Shown here: positions 53,397 through 61,237 of the stretch, piece by piece
Layout: each line of letters opens with the position of its first letter
How positions within the stretch are numbered: the stretch's first letter is position 1
Source: Mycolicibacterium sp. TUM20985
Lineage (GTDB): Bacteria > Actinomycetota > Actinomycetes > Mycobacteriales > Mycobacteriaceae
Reading direction: 5' to 3'
Length of the DNA: 64,000 nt
Assembly (NCBI RefSeq): GCF_030295745.1
Contig: NZ_AP027291.1
Location: 4,650,001-4,714,000 of the forward strand
Position numbers and translations under genes: made by a program
The notes under the pieces: model-generated
Told to the model about the DNA's origin: nothing
Databases searched by the model: none
The model's input: the letters and a program-made list of their open reading frames with translations, nothing else

Positions 53397-53887
53397 GAAG
53401 TCGCCTCCCCGTCGCTGCGCTCGCCCCGCTGCCACCGCCAGGTCGCCACCCGAACGTCGGTGTCGCTCCCGCGCTCGAGCCTGATGTCGAGGTGGCGGTC
53501 CGACAGCCGTTCGGCAAGCCCCTCACCCCATTCGACGACCACGACGGCATCGTCGAGGTCGGTGTCGAGGTCGAGGGAATCCAGCTCTGCCAGCAGGTCG
53601 GCGCCGGCGTGGTCGAGAAGCCGGTAGACGTCGACGTGCACCATGGCCGGCGAGCCCGCCCGTCGCGCCGGGTGTACGCGGGCCAGGACGAAGGTCGGCG
53701 ACGTGACCGTGCCCGAGACGTCCATGGCGCGCGCAATTCCCTTTGCCAACACCGTCTTTCCCGCACCCAATGGGCCGGATAGCACGACGACGTCACCGGC
53801 CCGCAGATCCGCGCCCAACCGGGCGCCGAGGCCGGCGGTGTCCTCCGCGGTCGCCAGCTCGGCGGTTCCCTCGAGCACCTCAGCCAT
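53393..53887 (-). CDS. tsaE: tRNA threonylcarbamoyladenosine biosynthesis ATPase TsaE
   Basis: 164 residues. Walker A GPLGAGKTVLAKGIARAM, SPTFVLARV, HVDVYRLLD and the VVVVEWGEGLAERL segment define TsaE, the ATPase of the bacterial t6A complex. It overlaps the upstream hydrolase gene by 8 bp. Confidence 0.95.
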   Translation of the reverse strand: MAEVLEGTAELATAEDTAGLGARLGADLRAGDVVVLSGPLGAGKTVLAKGIARAMDVSGTVTSPTFVLARVHPARRAGSPAMVHVDVYRLLDHAGADLLAELDSLDLDTDLDDAVVVVEWGEGLAERLSDRHLDIRLERGSDTDVRVATWRWQRGERSDGEATS

Positions 53888-55001
53888 GATTGCGAGCCCG
53901 TTCCCTCAGCCGACGCGCCATCGCGACCAGCTTCGAGGGCGTTGCGCGCTCGACGAGTCGCACCAGCGCGTCATCGACGATCTCGGGCTGCTCGAGTTGC
54001 ACGAGATGGCCCGCGCCGCCGACGATGACGAGCTCGGACTTCGGCAACTGAGCGGCCATGTTCTCGGAGTACTCCATCGGCGTCAACAGGTCGTGGTCAC
54101 CGCAGACGATCAGGGCGGGCACCTGCGCCAGCGTGGCAAGGGCGGCGGTCTCGTCGTGCACCTCGAGCGCATGCAGGAACCCGATCAGGGTGGAGATCGG
54201 CGTCCCGTGCATCATCCTTTCGGAGAACGCCACGACGCTGCTGCTGATCTTCTCGTCCCCGTAGGACGCCGCCCGCAGCACTGGTCCGATCACCGAACTG
54301 GCCGCACCGCGGGTGCGATGAACCGCCTTGGGTGCGTAGCGCACGGCGAAGCGAGCCGCCTCGAGGACCGGGTTCTTCAGTATCTCACCCAAGGGTGAGC
54401 GCGAAACGCCCTCGGCGGCAGACGAAATCAGTGCAACGCCCACGATCCGGTGGGGATAGCGCTGCGGGTACTGGCGGGCGTGGGCCAGCACCGTCATCCC
54501 TCCCATCGAGTGCCCCACCAGGACCACCGGCCCGCGGGGCGCCATCACCGCCAACACCGACTCGAGGTCCTGCCCCAGTTGGGGAACGGTGAACGTCTCG
54601 GGAGGCGCATCACCGGACTGGCCGTGCCCGCGCTGATCGTAGAAGACCATCCGGACCTGCGAACCCCACTGCTCGGTCAGCCGCGCCCGCTGAAAGTGGA
54701 AGGCCCCCATGCGCAGACAGAAACCGTGGGCGAAGACCACCGTCAGCGGCGCGTCGGCGGGTCCCACCTCCCGAACCGCAAGCGGCACACCGTCGGGCGT
54801 GGTCACCACGCACCCCCGATCGGCGTCGAGCAGTTCGAAGTCCTCGTCGCGGTGCGGGTCGACGTCAGCCACTCGTCGGGTAAGTGAGCGGGCCACGGTG
54901 GTTCCGGCGAGCCCGCCGACCGCCGACAGCCCGGCGGCGCCGGCCAACCAGCGCCGCGCTCGCCTGTTGCGGCGCGAGCCGCCACCGGGGAAGTCGTTCA
55001 A
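53880..55001 (-). CDS. Alpha/beta hydrolase with N-terminal signal/anchor, inside the alr-t6A operon
   Basis: 373 residues. An N-terminal Arg-rich then hydrophobic segment (RRARRWLAGAAGLSAVGGLAG, about 12-35) could be an anchor or a twin-arginine-like signal. The catalytic core has VVFAHGFCLRMGAFHF (oxyanion hole), VFYDQRGHGQSG, nucleophile VLVGHSMGGMTVLA, Asp in VCGDHDLLTPM and His in GGAGHLVQLEQP. Substrate unknown, probably a lipid ester. Start codon TTG at 55001 overlaps the alr stop as TTGA, and the 3' end overlaps tsaE. Confidence 0.88.
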   Translation of the reverse strand: MNDFPGGGSRRNRRARRWLAGAAGLSAVGGLAGTTVARSLTRRVADVDPHRDEDFELLDADRGCVVTTPDGVPLAVREVGPADAPLTVVFAHGFCLRMGAFHFQRARLTEQWGSQVRMVFYDQRGHGQSGDAPPETFTVPQLGQDLESVLAVMAPRGPVVLVGHSMGGMTVLAHARQYPQRYPHRIVGVALISSAAEGVSRSPLGEILKNPVLEAARFAVRYAPKAVHRTRGAASSVIGPVLRAASYGDEKISSSVVAFSERMMHGTPISTLIGFLHALEVHDETAALATLAQVPALIVCGDHDLLTPMEYSENMAAQLPKSELVIVGGAGHLVQLEQPEIVDDALVRLVERATPSKLVAMARRLRERARNHG

Positions 55002-56167
55002 CGGTTTTCGCCCGTCGCGCCGACGTACACCCGGGACAACCGGCCGCGCGGGCTGGTGACCACCTCGTAGTTGATGGTGCCCAGCAGTTCGGCCCAGTCC
55101 TGCGCCGTGTGCTCACCCGCGTCGCCGGGACCGAAGAGCACGGCTTCGTCACCCTCGCGGACGTCCACGGGCCCGGGGCCGAGGTCGACCACGAACTGGT
55201 CCATGCAGATCCGACCGACGTTCGGCCGGAGCCGCCCGTTGATCATGACGGCGATGCGGCCGCTCAGCCCGCGGAAGACACCGTCGGCGTACCCGAGGGG
55301 GATGAGCGCCACGGTGGTGTCGGCCTTGGCGATCCAGGTATGACCGTAGGAGACGCCGTCCCCCGCCTTCAACGCTCGGACCATGACGACGGGACAGGTC
55401 AACGTCATCGCCGGCCGTAAACCCATGTCGCCGTTGGCCGGAATGGGAGTCTGCCCGTAGACCGCGATGCCCGGGCGCACCATGTCGAAGGCGAGGTCGG
55501 GACGCGTCAGCGCCGCGGGAGAGTTGCACAGGTGCGCGACCTCGAACTCGACGCCTACCTCGCGCGCCCGACGGCGCATCTCCGAGAAGCGCTGCGCCTG
55601 CTGGTCGTTGACCGGGCTGGTCGGATCGTCACCGTTGGCGAGGTGCGACATGATGCCGCGAAGCCGGATCGCATCGTCGGCGACAGCCCGTCGCAGCGCC
55701 ACCAGGAGGTCGCCGAAGTCCGCTGCGGCAACACCGTTGCGGTTCAAGCCCGTGTCCACCTTCACGGTGACCACGGCGGTGCGCCCCGTGACGCCGACCG
55801 CGTGGAGCACCTCGGCGAGCTGGCCCGTCGAGGAGACTCCCACCTGGACATCGGCCCGCAGCGCCGGGGCGAAGTCGGTGCCCGGGGCATGCAGCCAACA
55901 CAGCACCGGCGCGGTCACGCCGTCGCGGCGCAGGGCCAGCGCCTCGTCGAGGGTCGCGACGCCGAGTTCGGAGGCGCCCGCTGCGATCGCGGCCCGACCG
56001 ACCTGAGTGGCCCCGTGGCCGTAACCGTCGGCCTTCACGACCGCCATCACCTCGGCCGATCCGGCACGGTCGCGCAGCAGGCGCACGTTGTGCTCGATCG
56101 CGCCGAGGTCCACCACCGCCTTGGCGGCGGCCGTCGATGTCGGGAGCTGGGTCGTGTCCATGGTCAT
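54998..56167 (-). CDS. alr: Alanine racemase
   Basis: 389 residues, PLP enzyme that makes D-alanine for peptidoglycan and is the target of D-cycloserine. The PLP lysine is in VMAVVKADGYGHGATQVGR; catalytic Tyr in DGVSYGHTWIA; the dimer-partner segment is LRPNVGRICMDQFVVDLG. ATG 56167; a second ATG two codons in. It begins the chain of overlapping genes alr, hydrolase, tsaE, tsaB, rimI, tsaD. Confidence 0.97.
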   Translation of the reverse strand: MTMDTTQLPTSTAAAKAVVDLGAIEHNVRLLRDRAGSAEVMAVVKADGYGHGATQVGRAAIAAGASELGVATLDEALALRRDGVTAPVLCWLHAPGTDFAPALRADVQVGVSSTGQLAEVLHAVGVTGRTAVVTVKVDTGLNRNGVAAADFGDLLVALRRAVADDAIRLRGIMSHLANGDDPTSPVNDQQAQRFSEMRRRAREVGVEFEVAHLCNSPAALTRPDLAFDMVRPGIAVYGQTPIPANGDMGLRPAMTLTCPVVMVRALKAGDGVSYGHTWIAKADTTVALIPLGYADGVFRGLSGRIAVMINGRLRPNVGRICMDQFVVDLGPGPVDVREGDEAVLFGPGDAGEHTAQDWAELLGTINYEVVTSPRGRLSRVYVGATGENR

Positions 56168-56215
56168 GTCACCGTCGTCGATTGTCCCAGAGCCCGCCGG
56201 GCTGGGTCGCCGGGC

Positions 56216-57610
56216 CTAGTGCGCGAAGGGCTGCAACGTGTCGAAGTGGCCGTTGGGTTCGAGTTGGTCCAGGGTCTTCAGCGTGGTGAGGATGTCGTCC
56301 ACCAGGGCCCTGGCGAGGTCTGTGGAGAACCCCTCGCGCACCACGACCCGCAGCACGGTCACGTCCGTCGCGTCGGCGGGCATGGTGTACGCCGGCACCT
56401 GCCAGCCGTACGCGCGCAACCCGTGCGAGACGTCGAACTCGGTATAGCCCCGCTTGCCCTTGAGCCAGAAGCTGACCACCGGGATCGCCGAGCCATCGGA
56501 GATGAGCTCGAAGTGCTCGCTGTCACGCAGCTGGTCACCGAGCCAGCGCGCGGTGCCCGAGAGGCATGACATGACTTGGCCGTAACCGGCTCGACCAAGT
56601 CGCAGGAAGTTGTAGTACTGGCCGACGACCTGATTGCCGCCCTTGGAGAAGTTCAGCGTGAAGGTCGGCATGTCACCGCCGAGGTAGTTGACCCGGAAGA
56701 CCAGCTCGTCGGGCAGGTACTCGGCGCTGCGCCACACCACGAAGCCGATGCCCGGGTAGGTCAGCCCGTACTTGTGGCCGCTGACGTTGATCGACACCAC
56801 CCGGGGAAGGCGGAAGTCCCACGTCACGTCCGAGTGCAGGAACGGCACGACGAAGCCACCGCTGGCCGCGTCCACGTGCACCGGAACGTCGACACCGCCG
56901 TCGGCGGCCAACTTGTCGAGGGCCTTACAGATCTCGGCGATCGGCTCGAGCTCGCCGGTGTAGGTGGTGCCAAGGATGCCCACCACGCCGATGGTGTCCT
57001 CGTCGACGGCGGCGAGAACCTGCTCGGGGGTGATCACGTAGCGACCCTCCTCCATCGGGAGGTAGACGGGCTCGACGTCGAAGTAGCGACAGAACTTCTC
57101 CCACACCACCTGCACGTTGGACCCCATGACGAGATTCGGTCTGCGGCTGCGCCACTCCCCCTTGTTCTCGGGGTCGACCTTCGCCCGCCACCGCCAGCTC
57201 ATCGCCAACCCGGCCAGCATCACGGCCTCGCTGGACCCCACCGTGGACACGCCGATCGCACTGCTCGGGTCGTCGTCACGCAGGTTCTCGGCGTGGAAGA
57301 GGTCCGCGACCATGCATACGCAGCGCTGCTCGATGGCGGCGGTCGCGGGGTACTCGTCCTTGTCGATCATGTTCTTGTCGAATGTCTCGGCCATCAGCTT
57401 CTCGGCCTCGGGGTCCATCCACGTGGTGACGAAGGTGGCGAGGTTCAGCCGTGAGCTGCCGTCGAGCATGAGCTCGTCGTGGATGAACCGGTAGGCGGCC
57501 TCCGGGTCCATCGATTCGTCGGGCATGCGCAGCCTCGGCACCGGCGCGGTGGAGAGTCTGCCGGTATAGGCCGGGGCGATCGATCCTGCCGGAGTGTGCT
57601 TGCGTGACAT
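56216..57610 (-). CDS. gadB: Glutamate decarboxylase
   Basis: 464 residues, PLP-dependent group II decarboxylase that converts glutamate to GABA and consumes a proton. The PLP lysine is in INVSGHKYGLTYPG; VGSSEAVMLAGLAMSWRW and VHVDAASGGFVVPF are typical. The C-terminus (LRVVVREGFSTDLARALVDDI) is that of actinobacterial GadB. Close to nnr (12 bp) on the same strand. Confidence 0.95.
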   Translation of the reverse strand: MSRKHTPAGSIAPAYTGRLSTAPVPRLRMPDESMDPEAAYRFIHDELMLDGSSRLNLATFVTTWMDPEAEKLMAETFDKNMIDKDEYPATAAIEQRCVCMVADLFHAENLRDDDPSSAIGVSTVGSSEAVMLAGLAMSWRWRAKVDPENKGEWRSRRPNLVMGSNVQVVWEKFCRYFDVEPVYLPMEEGRYVITPEQVLAAVDEDTIGVVGILGTTYTGELEPIAEICKALDKLAADGGVDVPVHVDAASGGFVVPFLHSDVTWDFRLPRVVSINVSGHKYGLTYPGIGFVVWRSAEYLPDELVFRVNYLGGDMPTFTLNFSKGGNQVVGQYYNFLRLGRAGYGQVMSCLSGTARWLGDQLRDSEHFELISDGSAIPVVSFWLKGKRGYTEFDVSHGLRAYGWQVPAYTMPADATDVTVLRVVVREGFSTDLARALVDDILTTLKTLDQLEPNGHFDTLQPFAH

Positions 57611-57622
57611 CTGGTGACCCTT

Positions 57623-59044
57623 CTAGAGAGTGGCGATGGACGATCGGACGTGGGCGAGGATTCCCGACGCGGACGTGGGCGCGGGACGCGGGCCCGGAGC
57701 ACCGGCGGCCAGGCCCGCGGCGCGGGCATGAACGAAGGCCGCCGACGCCGCGGCCTCGGCCGGGGGCAGACCCGATGCCAGTAGGGCACCGATCACACCG
57801 GAGAGCACGTCACCGGAACCCGCTGTGGCAGCCCACGATTGGCCTGCGCGATTGAGATAGACGGGCCCGTCCGGCTGCGCCACGATGGTGACGTTGCCCT
57901 TCAGCAGGACGGTGGCGCCAAACGCCTCCGCCAGCCGTCGGGTGGCACCCACGCGATCGTCGCCCGGCGGATGGCCGGCGAGCCGGGCGAACTCGCCCGC
58001 GTGCGGGGTGAGCACGGTGGGTGCCGTTCGTCCCGCGAGGACGTCGGGATGTGCGGCCAGGATGGTGAGCGCGTCGGCGTCGACGATCACGGGCAGGTCG
58101 GTGGAGAGGGCGAACCACAGCGCCGCGGCCCCGGCTTCGTCGGTGCCGAGCCCCGGCCCCACCACCCAGGCTTGCACCCGGCCCGCCGCGTTGGCCCCGC
58201 GCGTGGCGATCACCTCGGGCCAGTGCGAGACCACCTCCGCCGCAGCGGTTCCCGCGTACCGCACCATGCCCGAGGTGGCGGCGACTGCCGCACCCGTACA
58301 CAGGATGGCCGCACCGGGATAGGTGGACGAACCTGCCATCACACCCGTTACACCCTGGGTGTACTTGTCGTCGCGCACGCCGGGAAGGGGCCACCGCGTG
58401 CGGACGTCGGAACTGTCCATCTCGCGCAGTTCGGAACCGGGCAGCTCCAAGCCGATGTCGACCAGCTCCACCCGTCCGCAATCTCCAAGGGCGTGAACCG
58501 GTTTGCGGCCGCCGAAGGTGACGGTCAGCGCGGCGGTGACGTGAGGTCCGTCGGTCGTGCCGGTATGCACGTCGACACCACTGGGCAGATCGACGGCCAC
58601 GACGGGGACGCCCGCGGCCTCGACGTCGGCGAACACCGCGGCGGCATCGGGACGCAGCGAACCGGTCGCGGAGATGCCGACCACCCCGTCGATGACCAGA
58701 TCCGTTGCTGGTGGCAGGGTTTCGACGACACGGCCGCCGGATCGCGTGAATGCCGCGAGCCCGGCGCGGTGCACCCGCTCCGGGTTCAGCACGATCGCCG
58801 ACGCCGTCACGCCGCGGCGGCGGAGCAACGTCGCCGCCCAGAGTGCGTCGCCGCCGTTGTCGCCGGAACCAATCACCGCACATACCCGGCGGCCGGCGAT
58901 CGCGCCGGTGCGGAAGTGCAGTTCGCGGGAGATGGCGCCCGCAAGGCCGTAGGCGGCCCTGCGCATGAGGGCTCCGTCGGGAAGGCTGGCGAGCAACGGC
59001 GCTTCCGCCTCACGGATGACGTCCGCGGTGTAGTAGTGCCGCAC
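57623..59044 (-). CDS. nnr: Bifunctional NAD(P)H-hydrate epimerase / dehydratase
   Basis: 473 residues, repairs damaged nicotinamide cofactors. The N-terminal YjeF_N epimerase part has CAVIGSGDNGGDALWAA and VVAVDLPSGVD. The C-terminal ADP-dependent dehydratase is a ribokinase-like domain with VLTPHAGEFARLAG and the ATAGSGDVLSGVIGAL motif holding the catalytic Asp. Corresponds to Rv3433c. Confidence 0.94.
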   Translation of the reverse strand: MRHYYTADVIREAEAPLLASLPDGALMRRAAYGLAGAISRELHFRTGAIAGRRVCAVIGSGDNGGDALWAATLLRRRGVTASAIVLNPERVHRAGLAAFTRSGGRVVETLPPATDLVIDGVVGISATGSLRPDAAAVFADVEAAGVPVVAVDLPSGVDVHTGTTDGPHVTAALTVTFGGRKPVHALGDCGRVELVDIGLELPGSELREMDSSDVRTRWPLPGVRDDKYTQGVTGVMAGSSTYPGAAILCTGAAVAATSGMVRYAGTAAAEVVSHWPEVIATRGANAAGRVQAWVVGPGLGTDEAGAAALWFALSTDLPVIVDADALTILAAHPDVLAGRTAPTVLTPHAGEFARLAGHPPGDDRVGATRRLAEAFGATVLLKGNVTIVAQPDGPVYLNRAGQSWAATAGSGDVLSGVIGALLASGLPPAEAAASAAFVHARAAGLAAGAPGPRPAPTSASGILAHVRSSIATL

Positions 59045-59080
59045 CCGGCCTACGTTACGTCGTCACAGCGAGAGTTCGGC

Positions 59081-59249
59081 CTACTCCGGGTAATGGCACA
59101 CCGCTTCGACGTTGATCCCGTCGGGATCGAACACGAAGCACCGTAGTAATCGGGCTGGTATTCGGGGCGAAGGCCCGGTTCCAGGGCCGACGTGCCACCG
59201 GAGTTCAGCGCCACCTCATAGAACAGGCGGACCGCGGCGCCCGCCCACT
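59081..59249 (-). pseudogene. Remnant of a VOC-family (glyoxalase-like) protein with a frameshift
   Basis: On the minus strand the sequence reads EWAGAAVRLFYEVALNSGG..LRPEYQPDYYGA, then after a missing base near 59137 continues in another frame as FVFDPDGINVEAVCHYPE and stop. The last part is the classic C-terminal metal-site strand of VOC proteins (Glu in NVEAV). The N-terminal half is missing, replaced by the end of the CGNR gene, so it is a decayed gene end. Confidence 0.7.
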
Positions 59250-59761
59250 CACGGACCGTCGGCCCTGCCCACCGTCCTGCCGTAGTGCCGACGCGCCTTC
59301 ATCCGGTTGCCGCATCCGCTCATCGAGCACCAGCGGCCCGTGCCCGCACGACTGCGATCGAGCAGGAACAGGTGGCACTCGTCGTTGGCGCAGGGCCGCA
59401 ACCGTCCCGGCCGCTCGTTCTGCAGCCGACCCCACGCCAACACGACCCGCGCCGCCCAGTCGGCCGAGGCGCCGAGGTCCCAGTCCAGTCCGTCGCCGTG
59501 GATCCTCGGCACCTGACGGACGGCCGCGAGGTAGCGATTGAGAACGTCGGCGTGGGCCCGCCCGCGGACGACGCGCTGCAGATCGTCTCTCACCTCGCGG
59601 ACACGGTCGACGCCGTGGCCGTCCCCGTCGCGTAGATCCAGCCAGCGTCGGGCCGACGCGGCGTCGGCCAACACGTCGGTGTCGACCCCGTCGACGACCG
59701 GAGTGGTGTTCAACAGGTCGAGTAACACCTCCGACCAGTCCATCCGCATACTAACCACCAT
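59249..59761 (-). CDS. CGNR zinc-finger (ABATE domain) regulator
   Basis: 170 residues. An N-terminal ABATE-type stress-sensing domain is followed by the CGNR finger CANDECHLFLLDRSRAG and WCSMSGCGNRMKARRHYGR, with four zinc-binding Cys. CGNR proteins are thought to be transcription regulators. Alternative ATG codons at 59749 and 59743 are possible; a TATGGT box would favour 59749. Divergent from the hydrolase at 59839, with which it shares the GGTTAG-rich intergenic region. Confidence 0.87.
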   Translation of the reverse strand: MVVSMRMDWSEVLLDLLNTTPVVDGVDTDVLADAASARRWLDLRDGDGHGVDRVREVRDDLQRVVRGRAHADVLNRYLAAVRQVPRIHGDGLDWDLGASADWAARVVLAWGRLQNERPGRLRPCANDECHLFLLDRSRAGTGRWCSMSGCGNRMKARRHYGRTVGRADGP

Positions 59762-59836
59762 AGAACACTTGACAGGTTAGCAACAGAGCGAGTTGACTAG
59801 CCCCTTGTAACCACTCAAACGATACGAAGAGGTTAG
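59751..59836. promoter_or_regulatory. Three copies of the GGTTAG hexamer between CGNR regulator and hydrolase
   Basis: CTAACC at 59751-59756 faces GGTTAG at 59775-59780 as an inverted repeat with 18-bp spacing, and a third GGTTAG at 59831-59836 lies just before the hydrolase ATG. A TTGACA (59769-59774) sits between the first two. Possible regulator sites. Confidence 0.5.
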
Positions 59837-59838
59837 AC

Positions 59839-60735
59839 ATGGCGACACATCACCGCTACGCCGAGATCATGGGCCGCCAGATCTTCTACCGCGAAGCAGG
59901 GCGAGAGGACGCGTCCGCAATCGTGCTGCTGCACGGCACGCCGGCGAGTTCGCACATGTACCGGAACCTGATTCCCGCACTCTCCGACCGGTATCGAGTG
60001 ATCGCCCCCGACTACCCGGGGTTCGGCCAGTCAGAGCGGCCGAACGTCGACGACTTCGACTACACCTTCGATGCGCTCGCCGACTACGTCGACGCGCTGC
60101 TCGACCATCTCGGACTCACGCGGTACGCCCTCTACGTCCAGGACTACGGCGCACCCGTGGGCTGGCGTCTGGCGTTGCGGCATCCGGAGCGCATCGCGGC
60201 GATCGTCACCCAGAACGGCAATGCCTACGTCGAGGGCTTCGTTGGCGACGCGATGGAGCCGCTGTTCGCCTATGGCCGGGACCGCTCCAATGCCAATGCC
60301 GACGCACTGCGCGCACTCGTCAGCCTCGACGGCATCAAATGGCAATACACGCACGGGGTTTCGGATCCGACGCTCGTCGACCCCGACGCATGGGTCAACG
60401 CCCACGCCGCGGTCGCCGACACCGAGGACGCCGTCGCGATCCAGCTGAAACTGTTCGCCGACTACCTCACCAACGTCGAGCTCTACCCACGGGTACACGA
60501 ATACCTTCGAACGTCGCAGGTGCCGCTGCTGGCGGTGTGGGGCCGCAACGACCAGATCTTCGGACCCGACGGCGCCTTGGCGTTCGGTCGTGACCTCCCG
60601 CACGCCGACATCAATCTGCTCGACGGCGGCCACTTCCTGTTGGAGAGCCGACTGGACGCCGCCGTCGCACTGATTCGACCGTTCCTGGCTCGGGAGCTCG
60701 GCTCGCACGCGCGCCGACCGGCATGGAAACCATAG
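59839..60735 (+). CDS. Haloalkane-dehalogenase-like alpha/beta hydrolase
   Basis: 298 residues. Oxyanion loop VLLHGTPASSHMYRNLIP, VIAPDYPGFGQSERP, and a nucleophile Asp in YALYVQDYGAPVGWRLALRHPER, so it belongs to the dehalogenase/epoxide-hydrolase branch, not the serine hydrolases. Catalytic His in LDGGHFLLES. Cytosolic. Natural substrates of such proteins are seldom known; detoxification of halogenated or epoxy compounds is possible. Confidence 0.88.
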   Translation: MATHHRYAEIMGRQIFYREAGREDASAIVLLHGTPASSHMYRNLIPALSDRYRVIAPDYPGFGQSERPNVDDFDYTFDALADYVDALLDHLGLTRYALYVQDYGAPVGWRLALRHPERIAAIVTQNGNAYVEGFVGDAMEPLFAYGRDRSNANADALRALVSLDGIKWQYTHGVSDPTLVDPDAWVNAHAAVADTEDAVAIQLKLFADYLTNVELYPRVHEYLRTSQVPLLAVWGRNDQIFGPDGALAFGRDLPHADINLLDGGHFLLESRLDAAVALIRPFLARELGSHARRPAWKP

Positions 60736-60805
60736 GGAAACACCTGATTTCTCGATCCGTCTCGCGACCTAGATTTGGACGTCGAACGACCGGAAGGAAT
60801 CGACG

Positions 60806-61231
60806 ATGAAACACGGTTTGATCCACGCCTTGGTGGCAGTCATGGGCACGATCGGATTGATGACCGCCCCTGCGGCGCAAGCCCTTCCACCGGTACCCCT
60901 GGCCTCGGAGTGCTCGCAGTGGGGATTCGCCGGGCGATCGATCATCGATGAAACCGGAACCCCGTGGTACGTCGAGTTCTACTCCGGCGGCCTGCGGGCG
61001 GTCGGCGGGGCGACCGCCAGCAACGGCAGCGATACGAAGAAGGGGGTCGTTCGCGGCGGAATCACCGAGGATGGCCGCTACAACGTCTCCGTCGACTACG
61101 ACAACGGTCAACACCAGCTCTACACCGGCGTGGTGGGTCTCGATGGCGTCGCCAGCGGGGTGACGAGCAACGGCATCAACGCCGAGAGCGGACACCGCTT
61201 CACCTCGCGGTTGGACTGCCTGGACCCGTAA
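60806..61231 (+). CDS. Secreted protein of unknown function
   Basis: 141 residues. The signal peptide LIHALVAVMGTIGLMTAPAAQA is followed by a mature part of about 115 residues with two Cys (SECSQWGF and SRLDCLDP) that could form one disulfide; the middle is Gly/Ser/Thr-rich beta structure (WYVEFYSGGLRAVGG, GRYNVSVDYDNGQHQLY). GGAAGGAA ribosome site before the ATG. Not recognised; small mycobacterial secreted proteins with this plan are common. Its stop is 6 bp from the end of glmS. Confidence 0.8.
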   Translation: MKHGLIHALVAVMGTIGLMTAPAAQALPPVPLASECSQWGFAGRSIIDETGTPWYVEFYSGGLRAVGGATASNGSDTKKGVVRGGITEDGRYNVSVDYDNGQHQLYTGVVGLDGVASGVTSNGINAESGHRFTSRLDCLDP

Positions 61232-61237
61232 CCGCGC

